The translations under genes and the position numbers were made by a program. Under the pieces are notes generated by a model. The model did not search any database. It saw nothing but the letters and a program-made list of their open reading frames with translations, and had not been told where the DNA came from. Shown here piece after piece: positions 1-8,426 of a stretch of DNA of 64,000 bases. This DNA is from JALZDI01 sp965653225 (GTDB taxonomy: Bacteria > Actinomycetota > Actinomycetes > Propionibacteriales > Nocardioidaceae): assembly GCA_965653225.1 (NCBI GenBank), contig CBFGZI010000001.1, positions 1-64,000 of the forward strand. The letters are read 5' to 3'. Numbering within the stretch: the stretch's first letter is position 1; each line of letters opens with the position of its first letter.

Positions 1-422
1 TCGGCCTCGGACAGGTCGGCGTAGTAGCGCAGCACGATCGCCTCGCGCTGCCGCTGCGGCAGCGTGCGAAGCGCGGCCACGATCGTCTCCTGCTCCTCGC
101 CGAGCAGCGCGTGCTGCTCGGCGCTGGGCACGTACGACGGCGGCGCGGGCTGGTGCCGGTCGTGCCGGTCACGTACGGCACGGTGCCGCAGGGCCGAGCG
201 CGAGCGGTTCAGCACGCTCTGCCGCAGGTACGCGACCGCCTTGTCGGGGTCGCGGAGCCGGCCCCAGCGCCCGTGCATCGCGACGAACGCGTCCTGCACG
301 ACCTCCTCGGCCTCGCCGACATCGCGCAGCAGCAGCGCCGACAGGCGCACCAGGCCGCGGTAGTGCGCGGCGTAGAGCTGGCCGACCGCCTCGTCGGCGT
401 CCAACCCACTCGACCGCGACAT
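1..422 (-). CDS. ECF RNA polymerase sigma factor, SigE-like family (C-terminus cut by window edge)
   Basis: 140 codons are visible; the gene runs off the left edge. Reading the minus strand gives region 2 (EAEEVVQDAFVAMHGRW, about residues 35-51) and the start of region 4 (LPQRQREAIVLRYY, about 121-134), the hallmarks of a small alternative sigma factor. The ATG at 422 is preceded by GAAGGGA about 9 nt upstream. Members of this actinobacterial family usually have about 160-175 residues and sit next to an anti-sigma or membrane gene, which would lie outside the window. Its regulon cannot be read from here. Confidence 0.85.
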   Translation of the reverse strand, partial: MSRSSGLDADEAVGQLYAAHYRGLVRLSALLLRDVGEAEEVVQDAFVAMHGRWGRLRDPDKAVAYLRQSVLNRSRSALRHRAVRDRHDRHQPAPPSYVPSAEQHALLGEEQETIVAALRTLPQRQREAIVLRYYADLSEA

Positions 423-589
423 CGCGGGGTGTCCCTTCGGCTCGGTCGTGCCTGCGAGCGCGCCTGCACCCACCAGCTTCACTGTCACACCGATATGACG
501 CACAGCAGGCCGATCTGGTTTACATGACACGATGGTCGCTCACATGACGTCACCGAGGCGTACCGGCACCGGCGAGCTGAGGAGGTCCC

Positions 590-937
590 ATGGGCCGCGA
601 CCCCGACTGTCTGTTCTGCAAGATCGTGGCCGGTGAGGCCGACGCCGACATCACCGCCGACAACGACGGCGCGGTCGCGTTCCGCGACATCAACCCGCAG
701 GCGCCCACCCACGTGCTGGTCGTGCCGCGCGAGCACCGGCCGAACGTGGGCGAGCTGGCCGCGACCGACCCGGGCGCGCTCGCCGCGGTGCACCAGCTCG
801 CGGCGCAGGTGGCCGAGTCGGAGGGGCTCACGGCCCACCGGGTGGTCTTCAACACCGGCGCCGACGCCGGCCAGAGCGTATTCCACTGCCATGCCCACGT
901 ACTGGGGGGACGCTCGTTCTCCTGGCCCCCGGGCTAG
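590..937 (+). CDS. HIT-family nucleotide-binding protein
   Basis: 115 aa. The histidine triad is clear at the C-terminus (FHCHAHVLGG, residues about 98-107), and the N-terminal DCLFCKIVAGE is the usual HIT opening with its metal-binding cysteines. HIT proteins hydrolyse nucleoside phosphoramidates or dinucleotide substrates in the cytoplasm. The ATG has a very strong AGGAGG 4 nt upstream. In actinobacteria this gene commonly precedes phoH/ybeY, as it does here. The C-terminus is slightly short (ends SWPPG), but no core motif is missing. Confidence 0.93.
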   Translation: MGRDPDCLFCKIVAGEADADITADNDGAVAFRDINPQAPTHVLVVPREHRPNVGELAATDPGALAAVHQLAAQVAESEGLTAHRVVFNTGADAGQSVFHCHAHVLGGRSFSWPPG

Positions 938-1062
938 AGGCGTACGTCACCCCTTCCAGTCACCCGTCTTCGGGCCATTTGGCCCTTACGCGTGCCTCCG
1001 CTGCGGCAGAATTCTGTGCGCAGCGGCCGATGCAGCATCGGCCCGATGAACCGGAGGCCGTG

Positions 1063-2118
1063 ATGCCCTCGTACACCAGCCGTCGCCGCCCGAGCGGCAC
1101 CACCGCGGTCCACCCCCGCACCGACGAGGTGGTGGCGGCCCTGGTCGGCACCGGGCTCGTCGAGGCCGCGCGGGCAGGGGAGGCGCAGCAGGTCGTCGGC
1201 GCTGCGCTGGCCGGTCCGTCGGCCGCCGAGACGCCGCTGCGTCGCCGCCTCGCCGAGGTCGCCGGCTACGTGGGCGGCGCCCTCGTCGTCGCCGCTGCCG
1301 TCGTCTTCCTGGCCGACCGGTGGTCGGCGCTGTCGACCACCGGCCGCGTCTCGACACTGGCCGCGATCGGAGTGGTGCTGTTCGGCGCGGCGCTGACCGT
1401 GCTGCGTACCGGAGGCGCGGAGCGTGAGACCGACAGCGGCGTGCGGCGGCGCCTGGCCAGCGCGCTGACGTCCGGCTCGGCCGCGGCCCTCGGCTTCGGG
1501 GCCGGTGTGCTTGTCGACGCGCACACGCGCCCCTCCTCCAACCTGCCATGGCTGCTGGCGTCGGTCGTCGTGCTCGCCGTCGCGGCCGCCGGCTACCTGC
1601 TCGCCCACAGTGCCCTGGGCCAGCTGGTGCTGGCCGCCGGCGCCGTCTCAGCCGTCAGCGCGGTCGTCGCGATGACCGAGGTGTCCGGCCGGTTCTCGGA
1701 GATTCCGTTCGCCGTGGGCTTCGCGGCGCTCGGCGTCGTCTGGCTGGTGCTCGCCGAGCGGCACGTCTTCTGGGAGCCGTACGTCGGGCTCGCCACCGGC
1801 TGCGCCCTCTTCCTGTACGGCGCGCAGTACCCCGTCATGGACGGCACGACCCCGTGGGTCGGCTACCTGGTGACCGCGGTGGCCGCAGCGGCCGGTGTGT
1901 GGCTCTACGTCCGCAGCCGCGCGCTGCCCTACCTCGTCACCGCGGTCGCCGCGATCACGCTGGTGGTCCCGGAGGCGCTGCTGGACTGGACCGAGGGGTC
2001 CCTCGGAACGGCGGGGATGCTGCTGGCCACCGGCCTGACCCTGCTGCTGGCCAGCCTGCTCGGGCTCCGTCTCCGCCAGGAGGTCGGCGGTCCCGCCGGG
2101 CCGGGCGCGACGGCCTGA
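1063..2118 (+). CDS. Polytopic membrane protein of unknown function
   Basis: 351 aa. After a roughly 65-residue hydrophilic N-terminus there are about ten hydrophobic segments (the first near YVGGALVVAAAVVFLADRW, the last near GTAGMLLATGLTLLLASLLG), so it is an integral membrane protein. I recognise no catalytic or transport motif; the N-terminal half resembles DUF2157-type proteins only in general layout. The frame is open from 979, but the ATG at 1063 is preferred because GGAGG lies 6 nt before it; a GTG immediately upstream at 1060 is an alternative. It lies between the HIT gene and phoH. Confidence 0.7.
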   Translation: MPSYTSRRRPSGTTAVHPRTDEVVAALVGTGLVEAARAGEAQQVVGAALAGPSAAETPLRRRLAEVAGYVGGALVVAAAVVFLADRWSALSTTGRVSTLAAIGVVLFGAALTVLRTGGAERETDSGVRRRLASALTSGSAAALGFGAGVLVDAHTRPSSNLPWLLASVVVLAVAAAGYLLAHSALGQLVLAAGAVSAVSAVVAMTEVSGRFSEIPFAVGFAALGVVWLVLAERHVFWEPYVGLATGCALFLYGAQYPVMDGTTPWVGYLVTAVAAAAGVWLYVRSRALPYLVTAVAAITLVVPEALLDWTEGSLGTAGMLLATGLTLLLASLLGLRLRQEVGGPAGPGATA

Positions 2119-2221
2119 CAGCACCCTCGTCGGCTTTCTCAGGGGCGCCACCTGGGTCGCTCCACTAGCATGGAGGGGCACGCGTACCCCGAGCGAAGGA
2201 GCAGGCCGCCCCCGGCCACCG

Positions 2222-3238
2222 ATGGCAGAGACAGCGATACCGCAGATCCAGGTCGTGATTCCGGCCAGTGTGCCGATGGTTGCGCTGCTCGGCCCCAATG
2301 ACGAGTTCCTCCGGATCGTCGAGCGCGAGTTCGACGCGGGCGTGCACGTACGCGGCAACCAGATCACCCTCTCCGGCACCGGTGACGAGATCCGCGCCGT
2401 GGAGAAGCTTCTCGACGAGCTGGTCGCCATGGTGCGCACCGGCCAGGGGCTCACCGCGGAGATGGTCGAGCACGCGATCCGGATGCTGCGGCTGGAGAGC
2501 GTCGAGCGCCCGGCCGACGTGCTGACCCACAACATCCTGTCCAACCGCGGCCGCACCATCCGTCCCAAGACGCTGAACCAGAAGCGCTACGTGGATGCGA
2601 TCGACAAGCACACGGTGGTCTTCGGCATCGGGCCCGCCGGTACCGGCAAGACCTACCTGGCCATGGCCAAGGCCGTGCAGGCGCTGCAGGCCAAGGACAT
2701 CAACCGGATCATCCTCACCCGCCCCGCCGTCGAGGCCGGTGAGCGGCTGGGCTTCCTGCCGGGCACGCTGTCGGAGAAGATCGACCCCTACCTGCGGCCG
2801 CTGTACGACGCGCTGCACGACATGATCGACCCCGAGTCGATCCCCAAGCTGCTCACCGCCGGCACCATCGAGGTGGCACCGCTCGCGTACATGCGCGGCC
2901 GCACCCTCAACGACGCGTTCATCATCCTCGACGAGGCGCAGAACACCTCGCCGGAGCAGATGAAGATGTTCCTGACCCGGCTGGGTTTCGGCTCGAAGAT
3001 GGTGGTCACCGGCGACGTCACCCAGGTCGACCTGCCCAGCGGCACGCACAGCGGGCTGCGCGTCGTGGAGGGCATCCTGTCCGGCCTGCACGACGTCCAC
3101 TTCTCGTGGCTCACCAGCCACGACGTGGTCCGGCACAAGCTCGTCGGGCGTATCGTCGCCGCCTACGACGCCTACGAGGCCGACCTGGCGGCGAGCGACG
3201 CCCGGGCCGACGGCAGGGACCGCCGTCCCCGACGCTGA
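2222..3238 (+). CDS. phoH: PhoH-like P-loop ATPase
   Basis: 338 aa. The N-terminus carries a KH-like RNA-binding segment (residues about 20-90). The PhoH ATPase follows, with Walker A GPAGTGKT (about 137-144) and Walker B FIILDEAQN (about 237-245). PhoH-type ATPases are thought to act in RNA metabolism, and the pairing with ybeY, 52 bp downstream, is one of the most conserved in bacteria. The start is the first ATG of a homologous N-terminus. Its best Shine-Dalgarno (AAGGAG) lies about 20 nt away, unusually far, so the start is slightly uncertain. Co-transcription with ybeY and the CBS gene is likely. Confidence 0.95.
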   Translation: MAETAIPQIQVVIPASVPMVALLGPNDEFLRIVEREFDAGVHVRGNQITLSGTGDEIRAVEKLLDELVAMVRTGQGLTAEMVEHAIRMLRLESVERPADVLTHNILSNRGRTIRPKTLNQKRYVDAIDKHTVVFGIGPAGTGKTYLAMAKAVQALQAKDINRIILTRPAVEAGERLGFLPGTLSEKIDPYLRPLYDALHDMIDPESIPKLLTAGTIEVAPLAYMRGRTLNDAFIILDEAQNTSPEQMKMFLTRLGFGSKMVVTGDVTQVDLPSGTHSGLRVVEGILSGLHDVHFSWLTSHDVVRHKLVGRIVAAYDAYEADLAASDARADGRDRRPRR

Positions 3239-3290
3239 CCAGACACCGACGACACCCGACCAGACCTGCCGACACCTGAACGAGACGCCG

Positions 3291-3767
3291 ATGAGCATCG
3301 AGGTGCTGAACGAGTCCGGTTCCGACGCCGACGTCACCGAGCTCGGACGGCTCGTGCGCTACGTCCTGGACCGCATGCGCATCCACCCGCAGGCCGAGGT
3401 GTGCCTCAAGCTGGTCGACCCCGACACCATCGCCACCCTCAACGAGAAGTGGATGGACAAGCAGGGGCCGACCGACGTGCTGGCCTTCCCGATGGACGAG
3501 CTGCGCCCGGGTGCGGACGGTGACGAGTACGAGGAGGGCATGGTCGGCGACGTCGTGCTGTGCCCGCAGGTCGCCGCCGCGCAGGCGCCGGCCAACGGCC
3601 AGACCGCCGAACAGGAGATCGACCTGCTGACCGTCCACGGCGTGCTGCACCTGCTCGGCTACGACCACGCCGAGCCCGACGAGCGCCGCGAGATGTTCGC
3701 GCTGCAGTCGCGGCTGCTGGCCGAGTGGCACGACCCTCGTCGCGTCACCGGGGAGGGCACGCCATGA
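3291..3767 (+). CDS. ybeY: Endoribonuclease YbeY, rRNA maturation factor
   Basis: 158 aa. The zinc-binding signature HGVLHLLGYDH (about residues 115-125) is complete, and TDVLAFPMDE is the other conserved family block. YbeY is a single-strand-specific RNase needed for 16S rRNA 3'-end maturation and ribosome quality control. It follows phoH at short distance and precedes the CNNM/CBS gene, the standard actinobacterial phoH-ybeY-CBS-era order. Length is normal for the family. Confidence 0.96.
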   Translation: MSIEVLNESGSDADVTELGRLVRYVLDRMRIHPQAEVCLKLVDPDTIATLNEKWMDKQGPTDVLAFPMDELRPGADGDEYEEGMVGDVVLCPQVAAAQAPANGQTAEQEIDLLTVHGVLHLLGYDHAEPDERREMFALQSRLLAEWHDPRRVTGEGTP

Positions 3768-3819
3768 GCGGCACCCCGGGAAATGGCCGGCTCGACTCAC
3801 GTCCGTGCGGGGAGCGCGT

Positions 3820-5133
3820 ATGACCACCGACCTGGTCGTCGAGCTGGTGGTCGCTGCGGGCCTGGTGGTCGTCGCCGGCCTGTTCGCGAGCGCGGAGTCC
3901 GCGGTCTCGTCGATCTCGCGTGTACGGGCCTCCGAGCTGGTCGAGGAGGGCCGGTCCGGAGCGCAGCGGCTGTCCACGATCGCGCAGGACCCGCCGCGCT
4001 ACCTCAACACCGCGCTGCTGCTGCGGCTGGCCGCCGAGATCGCCGCGATCGTGCTGGTCACCACCGTCGTGCTGGAGACGACCAGCCCACGGTGGCTGGC
4101 GCTGACGATCGCGATCGTCGGCATGCTGCTGGTGTCGTTCGTGGTGGTCGGGGTCGCCCCGCGCACGCTCGGCCGGCAGCACAGCGAGCGCGTGGCGCTG
4201 GTCTCGGCCGGGCCGCTGCAGGTGCTCAGCCGAGTGCTGAACCCGCTGGCCAGGCTGCTCATCGTGCTCGGCAACGCGCTGACACCGGGCAAGGGCTTCG
4301 CCGAGGGCCCGTTCGCCAGCGAGGCCGAGCTGCGCGAGATGGTCGACCTGGCGGAGAAGAGCTCGCTGATCGAGTCGGTCGAGAGCAGGATGATCCACCA
4401 GATCTTCGAGCTCGGCGACACCCTGGTGCGCGAGGTGATGGTGCCGCGCACCGAGATGATCTTCATCGAGCGGCACAAGACGCTGCGGCAGATGATGTCG
4501 CTGGCGCTGCGCAGCGGCTTCTCCCGGATCCCCGTGGTGGGGGAGAACCTCGACGACATCGTCGGTGTGGTCTACCTCAAGGACGTCACCAAGCGCGTGT
4601 TCGACAGCCGCGACGCCGAGACCACCGAGCGTGTCGAGTCGGCCATGCGGCCGGCGATGTTCGTGCCCGACAGCAAGCCGGTCGACGAGCTGCTGCGCGA
4701 GATGCAGGCCGAGCGGATGCACGTGGCGGTCGTCGTCGACGAGTACGGCGGCACCGCCGGGATGGTGACCATCGAGGACATCCTCGAGGAGATCGTCGGC
4801 GAGATCAGCGACGAGTACGACCAGGACGCCGCCGAGGTCGAGCACCTGCCCAACGGCTCGGTGCGCGTACCGTCCCGGCTGTCCCTGGACGACCTCGGCG
4901 AGGTCTTCGACATCGAGCTCGACGACGACGACGTCGACTCCGTCGGCGGCCTGATGGCCAAGCACCTCGGCCGCGTGCCCATCCCCGGCGCCGAGGTGCA
5001 GGTCGACGCGCTGCGGCTGGTCGCCGAGGCGCCGACCGGCCGGCGCAACCGGCTCGGCACGGTGATCGTCTCGATGGCCGTGGAGCCGGAGCAGGCGCAG
5101 CAGCCGGCCGGTGTGGACGGCGACGAGAGCTGA
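3820..5133 (+). CDS. CNNM/CorC-HlyC family membrane protein with CBS domains
   Basis: 437 aa. Residues about 5-190 form the CNNM (DUF21) transmembrane domain with three to four hydrophobic segments. A CBS pair follows (about 205-330; the second CBS holds VAVVVDEYGGTAGMVT), then a CorC_HlyC domain (about 345-425). The family is linked to magnesium/cobalt extrusion or resistance; the historical name hemolysin C is misleading. The frame is open from a GTG at 3805, but the ATG at 3820 with GGGGA about 6 nt upstream is preferred. It lies in the phoH-ybeY-era cluster. Confidence 0.92.
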   Translation: MTTDLVVELVVAAGLVVVAGLFASAESAVSSISRVRASELVEEGRSGAQRLSTIAQDPPRYLNTALLLRLAAEIAAIVLVTTVVLETTSPRWLALTIAIVGMLLVSFVVVGVAPRTLGRQHSERVALVSAGPLQVLSRVLNPLARLLIVLGNALTPGKGFAEGPFASEAELREMVDLAEKSSLIESVESRMIHQIFELGDTLVREVMVPRTEMIFIERHKTLRQMMSLALRSGFSRIPVVGENLDDIVGVVYLKDVTKRVFDSRDAETTERVESAMRPAMFVPDSKPVDELLREMQAERMHVAVVVDEYGGTAGMVTIEDILEEIVGEISDEYDQDAAEVEHLPNGSVRVPSRLSLDDLGEVFDIELDDDDVDSVGGLMAKHLGRVPIPGAEVQVDALRLVAEAPTGRRNRLGTVIVSMAVEPEQAQQPAGVDGDES

Positions 5134-5158
5134 CCTCCGTCCTGGTTAGCCTGCGAGC

Positions 5159-5506
5159 ATGCCCGAAACCCCCAGCAACCCCGAGGACGCCAAGATCGTC
5201 ACGCTCGCGCGCTCGACGCGTGCTCGTAGCCAGGCGCCGGAGGGCGCCGCGGTGCGTGACACCGACGGGCGCACCTACACCGCGTCGACCGTGCGGCTGC
5301 CGAGCCTGCAGCTGAGCGCGCTGCGGCTCGCGGTCGCGATGGCGGCCTCCAGCGGGGTCAACGGCCTGGAGGCCGCAGCCGTCGTGACCGAGGCCGACAC
5401 GCTCGAGCCCGCCGACATCGACGCCGTACGCGACTTCGGCGGTGCCGGTCTGCCGGTGTTCCGCGCCGACCTGCGCGGCGACGTGGCGTCGGTGGAGACG
5501 ACCTGA
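5159..5506 (+). CDS. Cytidine-deaminase-like protein lacking catalytic residues
   Basis: 115 aa. Its position between the CBS gene and era is where actinobacteria keep a short gene annotated as cytidine deaminase, and residues about 37-80 align loosely with that fold (YTASTVRLPSLQLSALRLA ... AAAVVTEAD). The protein contains no cysteine and no histidine, so the H/CxE and CxxC zinc site of real deaminases is absent. A hydrolytic deaminase activity is therefore unlikely; a structural or RNA-related role is possible. The TGA stop overlaps a possible CTG start of the small ORF that follows. Confidence 0.8.
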   Translation: MPETPSNPEDAKIVTLARSTRARSQAPEGAAVRDTDGRTYTASTVRLPSLQLSALRLAVAMAASSGVNGLEAAAVVTEADTLEPADIDAVRDFGGAGLPVFRADLRGDVASVETT

Positions 5507-5637
5507 CCTCGCGGCGCGCCGAAGGGCTGGCCGAGACCCGCCAGGCGCCGCTGCGGGCACTGCTCGTCGGCACGGCGCTGGTGCTGCTCGGCCTGTTCGT
5601 GCTGGTCACCCGGCAGCGCGACGGTGCGCGACAATGA
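5503..5637 (+). CDS. Possible 44-aa single-span membrane protein, CTG start
   Basis: The frame reads (M)TSRRAEGL... and then a hydrophobic stretch ALLVGTALVLLGLFVLV (about residues 18-34) bounded by arginines, ending RQRDGARQ. No ATG, GTG or TTG exists in this frame near the 5' end. The CTG at 5503 overlaps the deaminase-like stop as CTGA, and the stop of this frame overlaps the era start as ATGA. This double stop-start overlap is typical of a translationally coupled operon and is the main argument that the frame is translated. No function can be assigned. Confidence 0.4.
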   Translation: MTSRRAEGLAETRQAPLRALLVGTALVLLGLFVLVTRQRDGARQ

Positions 5638-6638
5638 CCGGCGTGAGCATGCCCACCGAGCCCGGCGACCCCGACCGACCGACGCAGTCCGGCTCGTCCG
5701 CACCCAGCCAACAGGGCGGCGGCCCGAGCCACCGCAGCGGCTTCGCCTGCTTCGTGGGCCGGCCCAACGTCGGCAAGTCGACGCTGACCAACGCGATCGT
5801 GGGCAGCAAGGTCGTGATCACCTCCGACCGGCCGCAGACCACCCGGCACGTCGTCCGCGGCATCGTCAACCGGCCCGACGCCCAGCTGGTGCTGGTCGAC
5901 ACACCGGGGCTGCACCGGCCGCGCACACTGCTGGGCGAACGGCTCAACGACCTCGTCCGCACGACCTGGGCCGAGGTCGACGTCATCGGCGTGTGCTTCC
6001 CGGCCAACCAGCGGGTCGGTCCTGGTGACCGGTTCCTGGTCGCCGAGCTGGCCAAGGTGCGGCGTACACCCAAGATCGCGGTCGCCACCAAGTCCGACCT
6101 TGCCGGCCCCGACCGGATGGTCGAGCACCTCGCGTCGGTCGCCGCCCTCGGCGACGAGCTGGGCCTCGAGTGGGACGAGGTGGTGCCGGTGTCGGCGACA
6201 CGGGGCGACCAGGTGGGGCTGCTCACCGACCTGCTGGTGCAGCGCCTGCCCGCAGGCCCGCCGCTGTACCCCGAGGGCGAGGTCAGCGACGAGCCCGAGG
6301 AGCAGCTGGTCGCCGAGCTCATCCGGGAGGCGGCGCTGGAGGGCGTGCGCGACGAGCTGCCGCACTCGATCGCGGTGGTGGTGGAGGAGATGGCGCTGCG
6401 CGAGGGGAGGCCGGAGGACCGGCCGCTGCTGGACGTGTACGCCAACCTGTTCGTCGAGCGCGAGAGCCAGAAGTCGATCGTGATCGGCACCCGCGGCTCC
6501 CGGCTGAAGGACGTCGGCAGCCGCGCCCGGCGGCAGATCGAGGCCCTGCTGGGCACCCCGGTCTACCTGGACCTGCGGGTCAAGCTGGCCAAGGACTGGC
6601 AGCGCGACCCCAAGCAGCTACGCCGGCTTGGCTTCTGA
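5634..6638 (+). CDS. era: GTPase Era
   Basis: 334 aa. G1 GRPNVGKS (about 42-49), G3 DTPG (about 89-92), G4 TKSD (about 152-155) and a C-terminal KH domain (GTRGSRLKDVGSRAR) identify Era, the essential GTPase that binds the 3' end of 16S rRNA during 30S assembly. The N-terminus carries a roughly 38-residue Pro/Ser/Gly-rich extension before the G domain, common in actinobacteria. The ATG at 5634 overlaps the stop of the preceding small frame (ATGA); a GTG at 5643 and an ATG at 5649 are alternatives. The 3' end overlaps the convergent lipoprotein gene by 21 bp. Confidence 0.96.
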   Translation: MTGVSMPTEPGDPDRPTQSGSSAPSQQGGGPSHRSGFACFVGRPNVGKSTLTNAIVGSKVVITSDRPQTTRHVVRGIVNRPDAQLVLVDTPGLHRPRTLLGERLNDLVRTTWAEVDVIGVCFPANQRVGPGDRFLVAELAKVRRTPKIAVATKSDLAGPDRMVEHLASVAALGDELGLEWDEVVPVSATRGDQVGLLTDLLVQRLPAGPPLYPEGEVSDEPEEQLVAELIREAALEGVRDELPHSIAVVVEEMALREGRPEDRPLLDVYANLFVERESQKSIVIGTRGSRLKDVGSRARRQIEALLGTPVYLDLRVKLAKDWQRDPKQLRRLGF

Positions 6639-7472
6639 CTGGCCCAGCCGCTCCCCGGGCGGCGCCAGCGCCCAGCACTCCGCGGTGGTGAGGCCGCCGC
6701 GCCACATCGCCTGCGTCGGCACCACGACCAGCGAGCGGGCGGCGTCGGGTAGCTGCGACGAGACGATCTGCGCGCACTGGGCGTTGGCACGCCGCGTCAG
6801 CGTCTGCGTGCCCGGGTACTTGGAGCCGGCGGAGCCGAGGTCGACGCCAGACGGCATCTGCTCGGCGACGTGCGGGCTGGTGCACGGCACCAGCGGCAGC
6901 GGCGCTCCCGGGTCGGGCGCGGTGTTGACGCAGCGCCGGTAGGCCTCCGGGACGCCGCGCGCGAACGCGTTGCGCAGCGACCCGGTGACGAGCCGGGCGC
7001 CGCTGACCGCCGTGTCGGTGACGACCCCGGCGTCACACCGGACCCAGCGGGCGCCGTCGCGCTGCTGTGCCCGCGTTGGGGTGAAGTAGTAGACGCTGAC
7101 CGCGGTCTGCGCGAAGTCGCCGCCGCCGAGGAACGTCTTGATCCGCTGCACGCACTGCTGGTCCATCCGCGCCATCGTCTGCCGGTCGAGTGCGTGCGTG
7201 GGTCGGAGCACGGCGTACGTCTCCAGTGAGTGGGGCTGCGAGCAGTCCACCGGCGGCGTCGGGTCGTGCGCGTCGGCGAGCACGTCGTCGGGGGTGGCGT
7301 AGCACTGGCCCACCTGCGGCTCCGACGTGCTCTGGCTGGACATGCCCACCACCGGCAGGCAGCCGCTGACCGCGAGACAGGCGCCGAGCAGCGGGAGCAG
7401 CAGGACGGTGGTCAGCCCCCGCACGGCGCGCGGACGGCCCGTCCCCGTGACCGAGGTGTCTGCTGCCGTCAC
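6618..7472 (-). CDS. Septum-formation-domain lipoprotein (downstream paralogue)
   Basis: 284 aa. The N-terminus has an arginine-flanked hydrophobic segment (LTTVLLLPLLGACLAVSGC) with lipobox-like Cys residues, so it is probably an exported lipoprotein. The rest is cysteine-rich and resembles the actinobacterial Septum_form domain (CYATPDDV, DCSQPHSLETYAVL, ARWVRCDAGV). The GTG start overlaps the stop of the upstream paralogue as GTGA, so the two are translationally coupled. The stop lies inside era, giving a 21-bp tail-to-tail overlap. The biochemical role of the domain is not established. Confidence 0.8.
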   Translation of the reverse strand: MTAADTSVTGTGRPRAVRGLTTVLLLPLLGACLAVSGCLPVVGMSSQSTSEPQVGQCYATPDDVLADAHDPTPPVDCSQPHSLETYAVLRPTHALDRQTMARMDQQCVQRIKTFLGGGDFAQTAVSVYYFTPTRAQQRDGARWVRCDAGVVTDTAVSGARLVTGSLRNAFARGVPEAYRRCVNTAPDPGAPLPLVPCTSPHVAEQMPSGVDLGSAGSKYPGTQTLTRRANAQCAQIVSSQLPDAARSLVVVPTQAMWRGGLTTAECWALAPPGERLGQSEAKPA

Positions 7473-8359
7473 TGGCTGGTCCTCGCCCAGCACAGCGCGA
7501 CGCGGTCTCCCTCGTGGACCCAGGAGTCTCGCTGCGGCACCTCGAACCCGTACGAGAACGCCTCCTGGGTGCCCAGGTAGTTGCGGACGGGCTTCTCGCA
7601 CAGCTTCTGCGCCCGGTTCTGCACCGTGTTGCGGCCCGGGTAGTGCTCCTTGGGCTTCCCCACGGTCTGGATCGCCACCGCCCGCCAGTCGTGCGGCTCC
7701 GAGCAGGCCACGTGCCGGAAGCTCGCCGCGCTGGGGCTCACCGGGCTGCACCGGTTGAAGTCCTCGGCGATCTTGTCCCGCTGCAGGGCGTTCTTCAGGT
7801 TCGGCGGGAGGTCGGCCAGCGTGGTGGGGGTGGCGTAGGCGTAGATGTCGCAGCGCACCCAGCGGGCCCCGATGTTCCACTCCTCGCTCGAGGGCAGGAA
7901 GTACGTCGGGGTGAGCATGCTGAGCCGACGGGTCGCGCGGTCACCGCCGGCGTAGTGGTCGAACCGCGTGTCGCAGATCCGGTTCGCCGCGGTCTCCACG
8001 CTCTGGTCCGCGGGCGACAGCGCGCCGCGCGACGCCGGGGCCGGGATCTTCCTGACCGCGAAGGTGACGGCGGTGTGCTTGTGCTTGCACGGGACGGTGG
8101 GGTCGTCGTTGACGATCGTGCGCAGTCCCTTCACCGACACCCGGCGGCAGGCGCCGTTCTTCGGTGGCGGCGCGGGTGTGGGGGACGGGGTGGCGGTGGC
8201 GACCGGTGACTTGGCGCCCGCCTCGGTGGACGGCGCCGTCGAGGAGGGCGAGTCGCCGGAGCTGAGGCAGGAGGCGGCGGTGAGCAAGATCGCGCCGCCG
8301 ATCACGGCCAGTCTGGACAGCCACCGGAGCCGTCGCGGCCGGTCGCGGCGGATCGCCAT
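7469..8359 (-). CDS. Septum-formation-domain lipoprotein (upstream paralogue)
   Basis: 296 aa. It has a twin-Arg/Lys-rich N-terminus, a hydrophobic segment and a lipobox (LLTAASC, Cys at about 31), then a Ser/Thr/Pro/Ala-rich linker to about residue 65. The extracellular part carries the Septum_form pattern (ARWVRCDIYAYATP, HVACSEPHDWRAV) and several paired cysteines, compatible with disulfides. It shares layout and motifs with the gene it overlaps downstream, so the two are tandem paralogues in one operon. Localisation is inferred from the signal; function is unproven. Confidence 0.8.
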   Translation of the reverse strand: MAIRRDRPRRLRWLSRLAVIGGAILLTAASCLSSGDSPSSTAPSTEAGAKSPVATATPSPTPAPPPKNGACRRVSVKGLRTIVNDDPTVPCKHKHTAVTFAVRKIPAPASRGALSPADQSVETAANRICDTRFDHYAGGDRATRRLSMLTPTYFLPSSEEWNIGARWVRCDIYAYATPTTLADLPPNLKNALQRDKIAEDFNRCSPVSPSAASFRHVACSEPHDWRAVAIQTVGKPKEHYPGRNTVQNRAQKLCEKPVRNYLGTQEAFSYGFEVPQRDSWVHEGDRVALCWARTSQ

Positions 8360-8426
8360 GCGGTACCCCTCCGGTCGAACGCTGGGTCGGACATTGTCGA
8401 GCGTAGGCCACCGCCTGAAGCGCCGC

